Positions 13,319 through 23,956 of a stretch of 64,000 nucleotides of DNA are shown here, piece after piece (position 1 is the first letter of the stretch; every line of letters starts with the position of its first letter). Origin of the DNA: Pyricularia pennisetigena (lineage: Eukaryota > Ascomycota > Sordariomycetes > Magnaporthales > Pyriculariaceae); the NCBI RefSeq assembly GCF_004337985.1, contig NC_043742.1, forward strand, positions 1,970,176 to 2,034,175. Direction: 5' to 3'. The notes beneath the pieces are model-generated. The model searched no databases. It was not told where the DNA came from and saw only the letters and a list, made by a program, of their open reading frames with translations. The translations under genes and the position numbers were made by a program.

Positions 13319-13726
13319 ATGCACTTGCCTACCTTTTTCACAACCGCCGTCACCCTTTTAACCCTTACGCCAAACTACGTCGTCGCAGTTGGCGACCAAT
13401 GCATAATCTCGCTTGTGCCAGACGGCGAATCGTTTTCCAGGGAAGTTCAAAGAGGCAACCCAAACAGTCACAAGGACTTTACATGGGGTAGATATAGCTT
13501 TAGTGTTCTCGTGAAGAATGGTTGCGCGGGGGAAAAGGTGTCCGGGACTATACCACCGGGGCATTTTGTGACAGTGGCTCATTCGGGTGCTATGATTCCT
13601 ACTAATGTTTTGAGAGATGGTGACCCAAGTCCGCCATCAGCAGTTTATCCCCCACCAGCCCCTCATCCAGATGGGCGTGGGATGCGACATAGCTTGCAAT
13701 CACAAAGTAGGGTGAGATGGAGATAG
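13319..13726 (+). CDS. Small secreted protein, candidate MAX-like effector
   Basis: A single exon of 135 residues starts at the ATG that begins a signal peptide (residues 1 to about 23, hydrophobic, ending VVAVG). The frame continues upstream, but that part has no signal-like start. The mature protein is small, with a cysteine early in a beta-prone segment (DQCIISLVPDG), a second cysteine 41 residues later after another beta-prone segment (YSFSVLVKNGC), then strands and a Pro-rich, Arg-containing tail. Two cysteines about 40 apart flanking short hydrophobic strands is the layout of MAX effectors, a structural family expanded in Pyricularia. MAX membership cannot be read from sequence with certainty. 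No other family is recognised. The gene lies alone with AT-rich flanks. Confidence 0.65.
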   Translation: MHLPTFFTTAVTLLTLTPNYVVAVGDQCIISLVPDGESFSREVQRGNPNSHKDFTWGRYSFSVLVKNGCAGEKVSGTIPPGHFVTVAHSGAMIPTNVLRDGDPSPPSAVYPPPAPHPDGRGMRHSLQSQSRVRWR

Positions 13727-14197
13727 CTTGTCGTCGAATGGCGATGTCAGGAGGCCTTTCACAACCCATACTTGAGTACAATGCCTTAGCTTAGCATTGT
13801 GATAATAGGATGAACTTTTGCCAATACTTGCTGTTGCAATCCCGTGAAAGTGAACTAAGAGGATCGCTCGACTCTGGCCTATTGTCAAACGCAGAATTGG
13901 GATTGTATGTTGTGGAGGCAGGAGAACCTTGGCGTGTTCTCAGGCTGGGGGTACCTTTTTCACTGACGGTACTTTACGGCCCCACCTTTCCCGAGATGGG
14001 AAAAAGTTCCAATATGGTGGAACTCGACTTGTGGAGGCAATTGCAGAAGGAAAAAAAAGAAAAAAAAAAACAAGCTCCTTGTAAAGCTGATCGCTCATCT
14101 TGTATTTGCCAATTTTGACGATCAAACTGAATTTAACAAACATCAAGAAACACTCATCGCAGTTCTAGTCACCCTCAAGACCAATACACGAAACACC
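13727..14197. other. Intergenic, no supported gene
   Basis: A frame at 13810-14118 ends in an A-rich low-complexity run and has no recognisable features. The last 100 bases are the likely 5' leader of the next gene. Confidence 0.5.
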
Positions 14198-14827
14198 ATG
14201 TCAAACAGCCCAACAACGCCCCCCGGCGCAACACAACAAGTGCCTCAACAAGACCAACAAACACAATCACACCCCTCCGCCGACCAGCTCCCGTTTCACG
14301 GCACCCACCCAGTCTACCACTACACGGCACTCGGCGTGGCCGGGCTCGGCCTGCTGGCGCTGGCCCTGCCGCCGCGCAACTGGGGCTTTCGCAGCACGCT
14401 GCTCAGCTCCTCCGTCTTCATCTCGTCCAACCAGCTCGCCCACGACTACACGGGCCGATCCTTCGTCCAGCGCTGGGGCGAGCGCAGCGAGAAGCTCGAG
14501 GCCGCTATAACCAGCGGCGATTCGGACGAGAGGCGCCGCATAAAGGAGGCCATACGCGCCGAGAAGCTCCGGAGGCGGGAGGGCCTGCCCGAGGAGGAGC
14601 GCAGGCGGCTCGAGGCGCTGGACCGGGCCAAGGACAAGAGCAAGAGCTCATGGTTTAGGGAGTGGGACGAGAAGGAGAAGCAGGCCCTGGCTGATGGGAG
14701 GGGCTACGGTGGCTTGATCATGGACACCGTCAAGGAGGCCTTTGGCGTCGAGGAGGAGAAGCCGCCTGCGGCCGACGCCAACAAGGCCAAGGAGGGCGCG
14801 GACAAAAGGCCGGATGTTACGAAGTGA
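14198..14827 (+). CDS. Conserved-looking small membrane protein with charged helical tail
   Basis: A single exon of 209 residues with strong GC-rich coding character. The first 35 residues are Gln/Pro-rich. A hydrophobic segment spans residues 43-58, with a second weaker one at about 65-77. The C-terminal half is a long, highly charged helix (alternating Glu/Arg/Lys runs around residues 95-165), ending in an acidic-basic tail. No catalytic motif or named domain is visible. The combination of a short membrane anchor and a long charged helix is common in mitochondrial inner-membrane accessory proteins, but that is only a resemblance. It is intronless, with the next gene about 560 bases away on the other strand (convergent). 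Confidence 0.75.
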   Translation: MSNSPTTPPGATQQVPQQDQQTQSHPSADQLPFHGTHPVYHYTALGVAGLGLLALALPPRNWGFRSTLLSSSVFISSNQLAHDYTGRSFVQRWGERSEKLEAAITSGDSDERRRIKEAIRAEKLRRREGLPEEERRRLEALDRAKDKSKSSWFREWDEKEKQALADGRGYGGLIMDTVKEAFGVEEEKPPAADANKAKEGADKRPDVTK

Positions 14828-15387
14828 CATGTCAGCGTGGACGATTTGGAAATGAATGAGAGATGCAGGGCTCGGGGCTTTGTCCTCGGTACGTCGGCCT
14901 GGCATTTGATGTGTGCGGTTGATCCTAGAGTCGGACGCTGAGAACCTCCGCCAGATGTAATAATATTTATTCAAGATGAGATCTGTACAAGTAGTAGAAC
15001 AAATACCCAAAGAAAGAAAGTAGTTCTGGAAGGAGATATCAAGTCCAAACTGCTCTCAGAGCACCCTGAAATAACCCCAGCAACCACACCATCCACTGCA
15101 GCTTTGAAGATGACATCACATAACTTCTTCCGTCCATCGGATGAATGAGAGAAAAGAGAAATGCCTTATTAAAATGCGTGAATTAGCCAATAGTAAAAAC
15201 GCATGGCTTTGTATAGTCATACTAGCGACAAAGTCCTTGGAAATACACAGTTCGTAAGCAGTTCACAGACAGGACACCTCATAACGATAAAGCAAGATGT
15301 TAACAAATGCAACTGTATCAATCTATCTCGCATTGCTCAATTTTATCTAAGCATATACAGAGCCTACAATCCACTTCATACCATCCT
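14828..15387. other. Convergent 3' region
   Basis: Downstream of both the small membrane protein gene and the NDUFA12 gene. No coding frame is supported; it holds the 3' untranslated regions of the two convergent genes. Confidence 0.5.
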
Positions 15388-16382
15388 TCAAGACCTGGCA
15401 ACAGCCCTTGGCTCCCAAGCCTTGAGCTTGGACACCGTCCTGTAAAATAGCCAGTTAACTCACACGATCCTCAACAACCGAGCCACAGAAGACCGAGCTA
15501 AAACCCATAAATAAGGCCAAGAAAAAAAAAAAAGAAAGAAAAAACAACTTACGTGCTGTATGGCTTGTAGGCACCCCTCGTGGCCGTCAAGTTCCCCACG
15601 TGCTCCTTGGGCGCCCATGGCCGGTTGATCTTGGTCAGGGGGTCCTGAGTGGCGGGCGTGTCGACCATGTACGACAGCCAGGCGTGCCAGTGCGGCTCGA
15701 TATGTGCGCTACATTGGTCTTTGTCAGTCACCATTGATATGTGATTGCGGCCTGTCCGAATACTAAAAAGGGGCAGCCAGAAAAAATAAGTCAACGTACG
15801 CGTCGTAATCGTGCTTCTTGTAATCAACCCATCGCGTTCGGACTGAGTGAGATTGGTGTTAGTAATGGACAGTCCAGGCTCCAACGGGCTGCTAGGTTGG
15901 ATTGCCGATCGTTCAACCACAGTGGGAGCGGTTACGTACGCGGAAGCTCCTCGGCCATGTTCTCGTAGTACTTGTTACCGAACCTGTCGGTGCCGATCAG
16001 GGTACCGGCCTTGGTGTCACCTGTGATTTGCACATTGTTAGAATTCTGTCGTTCTTCCTCCCTTCCTTTGCCTCAATCCATTGACCCCTTCCCCCGCATG
16101 TGGTTGCCTCGGGACCGCCATACCGATGTACTATCAACCCAGGCAGCACGCGTGCGCCCTAGCTATCAGCAATTGTCCTTGGAGTTACCACAGGCCGAGT
16201 GAGCATCTTCGGCAAGAGGGCATACGTTGAGTTGATGCCAGTATTCCTATCCGCAGGGTTCGTATTGTCAGCAACCAAAGTTCGAATATGGATCAATTGA
16301 GCGGTCGTGTCGTGCGGATGTGGCTGCGGACCTTGAAACCAATGCGGCGCAAATAGCCAAAAGTTCTCGAAAGGGTCGACAT
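15388..16382 (-). CDS. Complex I accessory subunit NDUFA12 (B17.2 / 13.4-kDa type)
   Basis: Seven exons in transcript order: 16332-16382, 16226-16246, 16124-16130, 15940-16020, 15800-15842, 15553-15708 and 15388-15439, giving 136 residues with phase intact throughout. Exon 2 is 21 nt (EYWHQLN) and exon 3 only 7 nt (TACATCG, coding YI plus the first base of Gly). Without them the conserved run RRIGFK-EYWHQLN-YIGDTKAG cannot be made. Further family landmarks are GTLIGTDRFGNKYYENM, LRTRWVDYK, and the W-H-A-W-x-SYM block, all typical of NDUFA12. The protein is a peripheral matrix-side subunit of NADH:ubiquinone oxidoreductase. The first donor, gtccgc, is a weak match to consensus. The gene is divergent from PGS1 with 314 bp between starts. 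Confidence 0.9.
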
Positions 16383-16696
16383 GGTGGCTATGTGGTGGTC
16401 AATTGACCTTGTCGTCGAGGAGTCGGGCTTGCGGAGGATGTTTTTGTAGTTCGGTCGACACAAGAGGTGACGCAGGTACAGCTTAGCTCAGGTGCCCACG
16501 ACGGCCAGTGTGGAGAATGCGAATTTCCAGACCAATTGCAGGCCTTGAATTTCCACTATGGACCCTAACCCTTAGAGGCAATGGCACTGAGGACCCTAAC
16601 CCGCAATAGAAAAAGACATAGTCTCAACGACAAGCACGTCATGGACTTGCGACCCCTTCCGCTTAAACCCGCATCGATTCCATTATCTAAGCGGCC
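16383..16696. promoter_or_regulatory. Bidirectional promoter NDUFA12 / PGS1 with two telobox-like motifs
   Basis: This 314-bp stretch separates the divergent start codons of two nuclear genes for mitochondrial proteins. It contains two exact copies of GGACCCTAACCC, at 16560-16571 and 16591-16602, 31 bp apart start to start. CCCTAA is the fungal telomere repeat unit, and such boxes in promoters are bound by TRF/Tbf1-type factors in other fungi. Binding here is inferred only. Confidence 0.6.
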
Positions 16697-18520
16697 ATGA
16701 TAGTCCGGGGCTTTTCGAGGAGCGCCTCGAGGCTAAGGCCAACCTTGTCAACATCGCGTGCCCCCGTCCGAACACACACTCGACCCCAATGCCGCTCATT
16801 TACGGGCTCGTCCACTGCGGGAGCTGCGGCAGGGCCGGCGACTAATAGCCCGACGACCATGGCCGGCTTGCTGGCACCCTTCACGACCGAGCTCGACAAG
16901 ATTGCACCTTCTTTTCGGATACACGGCTCGCAGATACGCATCCTGCAGACTCCTGCAGAGTTTTACGAGACGCTCAAGGACAAGATTCGGCACGCAGAGC
17001 GCCGCATCTTCTTGTCCACTTTGTACATTGGCAAATCTGAGAAAGAGCTGGTACGTGTGGCTGGAAATACAATCTCGCGGGAAAGATAGATGGTGAACAA
17101 AAGAGAAAAAGACAACGGGATGCGGTATGGACAAGAAAGCATTTTTGTTGACAATGACAACCTGTTGTAGATTGCTACACTACAAGAGGCATTGCGGGCA
17201 AAGCCAGAGCTCAAGATTAGCATCCTCACAGATGCTCTGCGTGGCAGTCGCGAGGCGCCGGAGCCTTGCTCTGCGTCGCTTCTAGCGCCCCTCGTGACCG
17301 AGTTTGGGGCTGAGCGCGTCGAAATCAGGATGTACCACACGCCGAACCTGACGGGACTGCGGAAGAAATATATACCTAAGCGGATCAACGAGGGTTGGGG
17401 GCTGCAGCATATGAAGCTGTACGGTTTTGATGACGAGATTATCATGTCAGGGTATGGCTCAAGATCTTTCAGGTCCACCTAGCAAGGCTGACTTTTGAGT
17501 ATTGGCTAACATGATTGACCCCTTAGGGCAAACTTGTCAAACGACTATTTCACAAATCGCCAGGACAGGTATCACTTGTTCTCTTCCAAAGAAATCACCG
17601 AGTATTTCTGGGGTCTACAGAGGGCGGTGGGCTCTTTGAGCTTTCTTGTGCAGCCGTCTACAGAGTCACCCTCTGGTTTTGAGATGACATGGCCCGGAAG
17701 CAATCTTGCGCCTTCTCCTCTCGAAGAACCAGACAAGTTTGTGGCAAAGTCAACAACACTGATCAAAGACCTCATCTCGATGAAGTCCGCCAAATCAAAC
17801 GCAGGCTCTGGTGACGAAGGCAGACAGACCGACACCTCGGTGTACCCATTGACCCAGATGTCTCAGCTCATGAAACCCGATGCATCGACAGAGCTGCCGG
17901 CAGTGACGCACATCCTCTCCCAGTTGGCGTCGCCTGCTCTGGCCGGCTCGTCATGGACGTTCACAGCCGGTTATTTCAACCCAGCACCCTCGCTCACCAA
18001 GCTACTACTCTCGGCGGCCCCTGGAGGCACCGGAACGGTGATTACGGCGTCTCCTTACGCAAACGGGTTCTTCCGCTCTCGTGGTGTCTCAGGGATGTTG
18101 CCGGACGCATATAGCCTCCTAGCACGGCGATTCCTGGACCAAGCCGAACGCCGCAAGGGCGGACAAGTTGTCGTGCTCAAGGAGTGGCGACGCGGCACAT
18201 CCGGCGAGCCAGACGGCTGGACGTACCACGCCAAGGGGCTGTGGGTGACGTTGCCAGGTGGTCAGGACATAGGCCCATCCCTGACTATGGTGGGCAGCTC
18301 CAACTATACAAAGCGCAGTTATAGCCTTGACCTTGAGGCCAACGCGATGATTGTGACCACAAACGATGGCCTCAGGAGGAGGCTGGCGGACGAGCAGCGA
18401 TGGTTGCAAGACTACGCCGCACCGGTCACGATTGATGACTTTGCAAAGACGGAAAGGAGGGTTAGTTTGAAGGTGCGGATTTCTATGTGGATCGTGTCCT
18501 TGGTAGGTGGTGCCTTGTAA
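16697..18520 (+). CDS. PGS1: CDP-diacylglycerol--glycerol-3-phosphate 3-phosphatidyltransferase (PGP synthase)
   Basis: Three exons, 16697-17050, 17171-17451 and 17527-18520, give 542 residues. PGS1 makes phosphatidylglycerophosphate from CDP-diacylglycerol and glycerol 3-phosphate, the committed step to phosphatidylglycerol and cardiolipin in mitochondria. It belongs to the phospholipase D superfamily and carries two HKD-type motifs: HMKLYGFD at residues 198-205, running into SGANLSNDYFTNRQDRY across the second splice, and HAKGLW near residue 446. The Arg/Ser/Thr-rich N-terminus lacking acidic residues fits a mitochondrial targeting sequence. The C-terminus RRVSLKVRISMWIVSLVGGAL-like end is typical of the family. 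Both introns (120 and 75 nt) have GT..AG ends. It shares a promoter with the complex I subunit gene. Confidence 0.94.
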
Positions 18521-19632
18521 GATGGGACTTGACATGCATTGGATGGCATGTGAGTCAATGGTTATTTGTACAACATCATAGAACGTGATACCCCTTCGAC
18601 TCTTAAAAAAGTAATACATCAATGGGACATTAGAACCTTGGTACCACGTGGCAATAGACTCCGGAGGACTGGACTGACGATGTCATAGTCCCTCGCTGAA
18701 CGTAACATGAGACTAAAAAGTTGGAGTGGCAGCATGCATTCGAAGCTAGACCCGTCTATATTCAGTGGGTGTGGCACACTGGATGTCAAGAGGATCTCAC
18801 AACTTGATTGTCTGATTCAGCACGGTGATTCTCTCTGACATGCACACTATTCAGGCCAGTCTGTCCTAAACTTATTCTCTCTCAATTTTTTTGAGGGAGG
18901 AAAAAAAAAAAAAAGAAGAGTGAGTGACTGACAGGATGCGAAACAGAGAACACGTGTCGAATATCGACTCGAACCGGGAGACCACCGGCGAGGAAAAACT
19001 ATTCCATTCCATCAAACCGTGTCACCCACGAAGCGAGTGATTGGTTGTCCCAGCTGGAGCTCAACATTCGAGGTGGAGCCAAGGTCTGGCATCCACCCGC
19101 AAATTATCTCTGCACTCGGGAGCCGGCAAACAGGACCGGAGAGGCAAGCTAGGCTAGACTACCTTGGGTCTGGCATATCAGCTTGGCTTGGGGGGGAGTA
19201 AACGCTGGAGAAAACAAAGCAGGGGGTATCGATCTAGACTAAGATCGCATTTCGTGCACGCGTCCTTTGTCCTGTTCTCAACATTCTCATCCCGTCCCAT
19301 ACCATCCCACCCACAAATTTTGTCGCAGGGGGGCAATCCTGTTCATTCTTTTTTGTCGTTTTATTTTTATTTTATTTTCTTTCCTAACGGCGCTCTCATC
19401 GGGACTCGAACACGGCGATTGACGGCATAGGCGCAACGGCACTGGCTAATCAATTCACAGCCTCTGTAAATCATCCCGGGTCCGGGGAGCGGCTTGCAGA
19501 AGAAGGTCAATGGCTGGCGCCACGGCAACTTTCTATTAGACTTTCTCGGGAGAGGCAAGTTGAGCACGAGATCAAAATCCCTCCTCCCTATACCTAAGAA
19601 GCAAGCACTTAGCCAGGAGACCACGTGACGTC
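18521..19632. other. Intergenic; contains a tRNA-like remnant
   Basis: No protein gene is supported. On the minus strand at roughly 19388-19470 there is a T-arm-like GTTCGAGTCCC with an imperfect A-box-like run upstream, but the stems do not pair, so it is not a working tRNA as read here. An A-run lies near 18901-18914. Confidence 0.5.
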
Positions 19633-22423
19633 ATGAAGTTCGCGAAGGAGCTTCAAAGGGAATTAGTGCCCGGTATGTTTCTCTTGTTTTTGTATATTTT
19701 GTTTATTTTATTTTTTTAGGCCTCGGAAAAAAACTCCAGACGATTTCAATCTGATGTTTTTAGAGCATTGTTTATTTAACCATAATTTCTTTTGCTAACA
19801 ATCTAGTACAGAATGGCAACAAGCATATCTCAACTACAAAGAAGGGAAGAAGCACATCAAGGTCGTCGCTCGTGCCATCAATCGAGCCAAGGGGAAAGGT
19901 TCACTGACACCGAACCTTGCCCGACGATCACCATATGGTCTACCTCCCCACCCAACCCCCATCTTCTCACCCAAACGCAAACAAAATAATCATGTTCGCT
20001 CTTTGGCAACCAGAGAGTCGGGTCAGGATGAAGAGGGTGGCACTGGAAAGGCCTTGTCTGCCACTCGTTCGCAGTCGACCCCAGCTCCCGGGCCGTCCAT
20101 GACCAAGAATGTCCCAGCACCGTCCCCGGCTCTGGACATCGCGCCCCGAAAGGGCCAAAAAGATGGCCGCTTGGGTGAGACGCAGCTGCTCAAGGACTCA
20201 TGGAGCAGCGACGCACACTATGGCAGCTTCGTGCCTACTCCTCTGGCTGCTCCTCATCCGGATGATCCCCTGACCCAGTCAACATCTTATCAAAACAACT
20301 TCGAGCTCCCGGCGCCTGCCATGAAAATTCCCTCAAGGACCGAGAATTCTAACAAGCTTGCACCAATGTTGTCAAACCCATTTCAAAGAAGTCACTCGAC
20401 GCAGTTTCCTGTTGATGGGCCTCGTCACGGTTCGGTTGAAGACTCACAAAAGTCCCCTCGTCAACGGCCCGCCAGTCGCCGGCCCAGCACTTTTGCAAAG
20501 AATCCCGGGGAGGAGGATCCCTCTGCAGACACTCTGTCGAGACAGCGCCTGCAACACACGATGTCTTACCCAACGCCGCGCGGCAGCTTGACACGCAAAA
20601 AGTCAATCTCGCCCAATACTTCGGCCGAACAGGAAGCCATCGAGCTCGAAAACCACTTTTTCTTTTGGCTGGACGGCCAGCTGGCAAAGGTTGACAAATT
20701 CTACCGGGAAAAGGAAGCCGAGGCGGAGAAGCGTCTGGTTGCTCTCCGGGAACAGTTGCATGTTATGAGGAGTCGACGCCTGAATGAAATAGAACAAATG
20801 AGGGAACGTCGCCGCGCTGCATCCGGAGGCAACGGACGCTCTACTGAAAACAGCCCAGGGAAAAAAAACAAGGGGGCGAACGACAGCTCGGATAACTCAT
20901 GGCTCAACCAAGGGTGGTTGCGGCAGTTGCGACCAGCAAAGGCTAAGCTCCTCGAGATAAGCCACCCTCGACCAGGACCCAACTCCAAAGCACTGCAGAA
21001 GATGGCGCAAACGCCACGCATGAAAGGCTTGCAGGTTCCCTCAAACAGGGACTATACCCGCCGCCCCGTGGCTGAGGATGTTCCATACAGGACCGCCAAA
21101 CATAAACTAAAGCTGGCCCTGCAGGAGTTCTATCGTGGCCTGGAGCTGCTCAAGTCATTTGCTCTGCTCAATCGAACCGCTTTCCGCAAGCTAAACAAAA
21201 AGTACGACAAGGCTGTCAACGCCAAGCCTGCGTACCGTTACATGCACGAGCGCGTTAATGATGCCTACTTTGTCAAGTCCACGGTATTAGACGCGCACAT
21301 CGCCGCCGTCGAAGATCTCTATGCGCGCTACTTTGAGCGTGGAAATCACAAGATTGCCGCAGGCAAGCTGCGGAACCTCAACCGCAGGCCGGCAGATGAG
21401 TCTGCCAGTGCCTTTCGCAGCGGCCTGCTCATCGGTGTGGGACTTGTGTTTGCTATCCAGGGCGGGACTTATGGGTCCGAGCTCCTATTTACCAAAGACG
21501 ATACGTTGAGAGAGCAAACATCATACCTCATGCAAATCTATGCCGGCTATTTCCTGATGCTCTATCTTTTTGTGCTCTTCTGTCTGGATTGTCGGCTATG
21601 GACAAAGAGCAAGATCAATTACCAGTTCATATTCGAGTTTGATCCGAGGACACAACTCGACTGGAGGCAGTTATCCCAGTTCCCGGCTTTCTTCCTGCTG
21701 GTCTTTGGAGTCTGTATCTGGGCCAACTTCTCTCGATTTGGACACCATGAAATGTACCTCTACTTCCCCGTCATCTTGATTGGGCTCACTTTTGTCATCC
21801 TATTCATCCCTGCGCCTGTGTTTTATTGGCGAAGTCGGCGATGGTTCTTGTACTCTCATGTAAGTCTTGGGGTTCAGAAGAGTCTTGAGCGGGCACCAGC
21901 CGATAAAGCTTTGTCAACTAACAACCTACCTGTCTCATAGTGGCGTCTGCTTCTTGCGGGCCTGTATCCTGTCGAGTTTCGTGACTTCTTCCTTGGCGAT
22001 ATTTACTGCTCCCTAACATACGCTATGTGTGTGAGTAACAGAGTGCCTTTCTGCCCCATCTTGATCTTGTGGCAGGCACCGAGGACTAATCGCCTCGCAA
22101 CCTACGCAGAACATTGAGCTCTTCTTCTGCCTCTACCACAACCGCTGGAACCAACCCACACAATGTAACTCTAACCACTCTCGACTCCTCAACTTCTTTT
22201 CGGCGCTGCCACCTATTTGGCGTTTTCTCCAGTGCATCCGGCGTTACTATGACACGCGGAATGCTTTTCCCCATCTCGTGAACTGTGGCAAGTATGCTAT
22301 GAGCATCATGGCTGCTGTATGCCTCGGTCTGTACCGCCTGGATAACACGCATACGAACCTGGCGCTTTTCATTACTTTTTCCAGTATCAATGCTATTTAC
22401 TGCTGTAAGTTGTTTGATTGCAG

Positions 22424-22483
<60 letters not shown>

Positions 22484-23418
22484 GTTGCCGTCTAGTCTTT
22501 CTAACTTTCTGTTGCAAAACATCAGCGTTCTGGGACATATTCATGGACTTTTCCCTACTTCAGCCGGTCACCAACAACAACTTTCTCCTTCGCGACCTTC
22601 TCGGGTTAAAGAAGAAATGGCCCTACTACACCGCCATGGTGGTAGACCCTATTCTCAGATTTGCCTGGATATTCTACGCTATATTTACGCACAACACACA
22701 GCACAACACCATAGTTTCTTTCCTTGTTGCTTTCAGCGAGGTGTCTCGCCGTGGAATGTGGACCATTTTCAGGGTCGAGAACGAGCACTGCGGCAATGTG
22801 GCGCAGTACAAGGCCAGCCGCGACGTGCCGCTTCCCTACAAGCTAGCGGGCGAGGAGAGCAGCAGCGGCAGCGGCGCAGATGAAGGACTACTGGCCGACC
22901 CAAAGACACCGGGTAAGGGCTGCAGCTCAGGCATTGACGTCGAGAGGTCCCCGGCAGCTGCTCGCCCGAGCTCGCTCGCCAGACACGGCTCAAGAGCGTC
23001 GGCGGCTGAGGAAGGAAGGGCCGGGGACACCGCAGGAGGCGAGGTACCCGGCGATGCGACGCTAAGGAGGAGGATCACGCGAGCCGACACCATCGTAGGG
23101 GCTCTCTCGCGGCACCTGGCAGAGGCGCACAAGCAGGACTTTGAGAAGCGGCGTAAGCCTCCTGTCAGTCCGGCCGAGGACGAGGACGAGGAGGAGATGT
23201 ATCAGAACATTGGGGGAGTGGCGGTTTCTAGCGACGTGGCTGTGGAGGAAGAGGATGACACGGATGATATGGAGGGCGGAGGTTCGTTCAGTGAGGATGA
23301 CAACAGGGAGGAGGATGGAAACGACCAGAGCGATGGGGAGGAGAATGAGGCGGGGCAGGTTGACACCGAGGTGGTCGATAATGGGAAAGATGCCGCGGGG
23401 AAGCAGAGCGAGTCTTGA
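19633..23418 (+). CDS. SPX-EXS domain protein, SYG1/XPR1-like
   Basis: Five exons, 19633-19672, 19812-21859, 21941-22030, 22110-22404 and 22526-23418, give 1121 residues with all phases matching. SPX domains bind inositol pyrophosphates and report phosphate status. EXS proteins of this type (yeast Syg1, animal XPR1) are membrane proteins, and XPR1 exports phosphate. The split SPX module is visible as MKFAKELQRELVPEW at the start, the ENHFFFWLDGQLAKVDKFY helix, and the later YRTAKHKLKLALQEFYRGLE/LNRTAFRKLNKKYDK helices. Several membrane segments follow, then the EXS domain (YPVEFRDFFLGDIYCS, HNRWNQP, FWDIFMDFSLLQ, VSRRGMWTIFRVENEH). The tail beyond about residue 880 is very acidic and disordered. 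Intron 4 contains a 55-base A-run. Confidence 0.93.
22424..22478 (+). repeat. 55-base poly(A) tract in an intron
   Basis: An uninterrupted run of 55 A lies in the fourth intron of the SYG1-like gene, 19 bases after its donor site and 47 bases before its acceptor. It is the longest homopolymer in the window. Confidence 0.95.
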
Positions 23419-23870
23419 ATAGAGGCGCTGGTGTTCGTTTAAGGCTTCTTTGTGGTAGAAGAACTGAAGCGAGGAGCGAAGGCAAAAGGTCTTTATATAA
23501 CGCGTGACTTGTGAGCCATGATTTATGGATAGAGATGTTTATCACCAGAAACAGCATTAAGCGTCACGAATTAGAACAGAAATAATTACAAGGCATAGAT
23601 CTTGACGCTTTTGTTGTTGTGGTCTGTATCCATTTGTTTGGCACGGCAAAGCCAGAAACGACGACAGAGCGGACGTCGAAGCATCGCCTAAAGCATTCTC
23701 GAGCACTCGCTAATGACTTTTACAATGTAAAAACAGAGCTGCAAGCATTTGTTAACGTATTGGGAAGATAATGTTGGCCTTGGTTTTCACAAAGGCATGA
23801 GAAGCCTGTCTGCGAGTCATGGCAGTATATATAAAGATGCAGCAACCAATCGATTATACACAAGTTCAAA
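23419..23870. other. Intergenic between SYG1-like gene and tRNA
   Basis: No coding frame is supported. It holds the 3' flank of the SYG1-like gene and the 5' flank of the tRNA gene. Confidence 0.5.
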
Positions 23871-23956
23871 TCGGATATGGTGTAGTGGCTAACATACGAC
23901 GCTCTCAATCCGCTTCAGGATCCGTCGTGCCCGGGGTTCGATTCCCCGTATCCGAG
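23871..23956 (+). tRNA. tRNA-Glu (anticodon CTC) with a 14-nt intron
   Basis: A full cloverleaf can be drawn: acceptor stem TCGGATA/TATCCGA, all seven pairs; D arm GTGT/ACAT; anticodon stem CGACG/CGTCG; loop C-T-[CTC]-A-(intron)-C; and T arm CGGGG-TTCGATT-CCCCG, fully paired. The anticodon CTC reads GAG (Glu). The intron sits at the usual place one base 3' of the anticodon, is about 14 nt (ATCCGCTTCAGGAT) and can itself pair ATCC with GGAT. A T6 run at 23969-23974 would serve as the polymerase III stop. Confidence 0.93.

Noticed and set aside
19388..19470. Minus-strand tRNA gene
   Set aside because: A T-loop-like core is present, but T stem has two mismatches, the acceptor ends do not pair, and no T-run terminator follows. 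Kept only as a low-interest finding.
22086..22544. Minus-strand frame with poly-Phe
   Set aside because: Antisense shadow of the SYG1-like gene created by its intronic poly(A) run.
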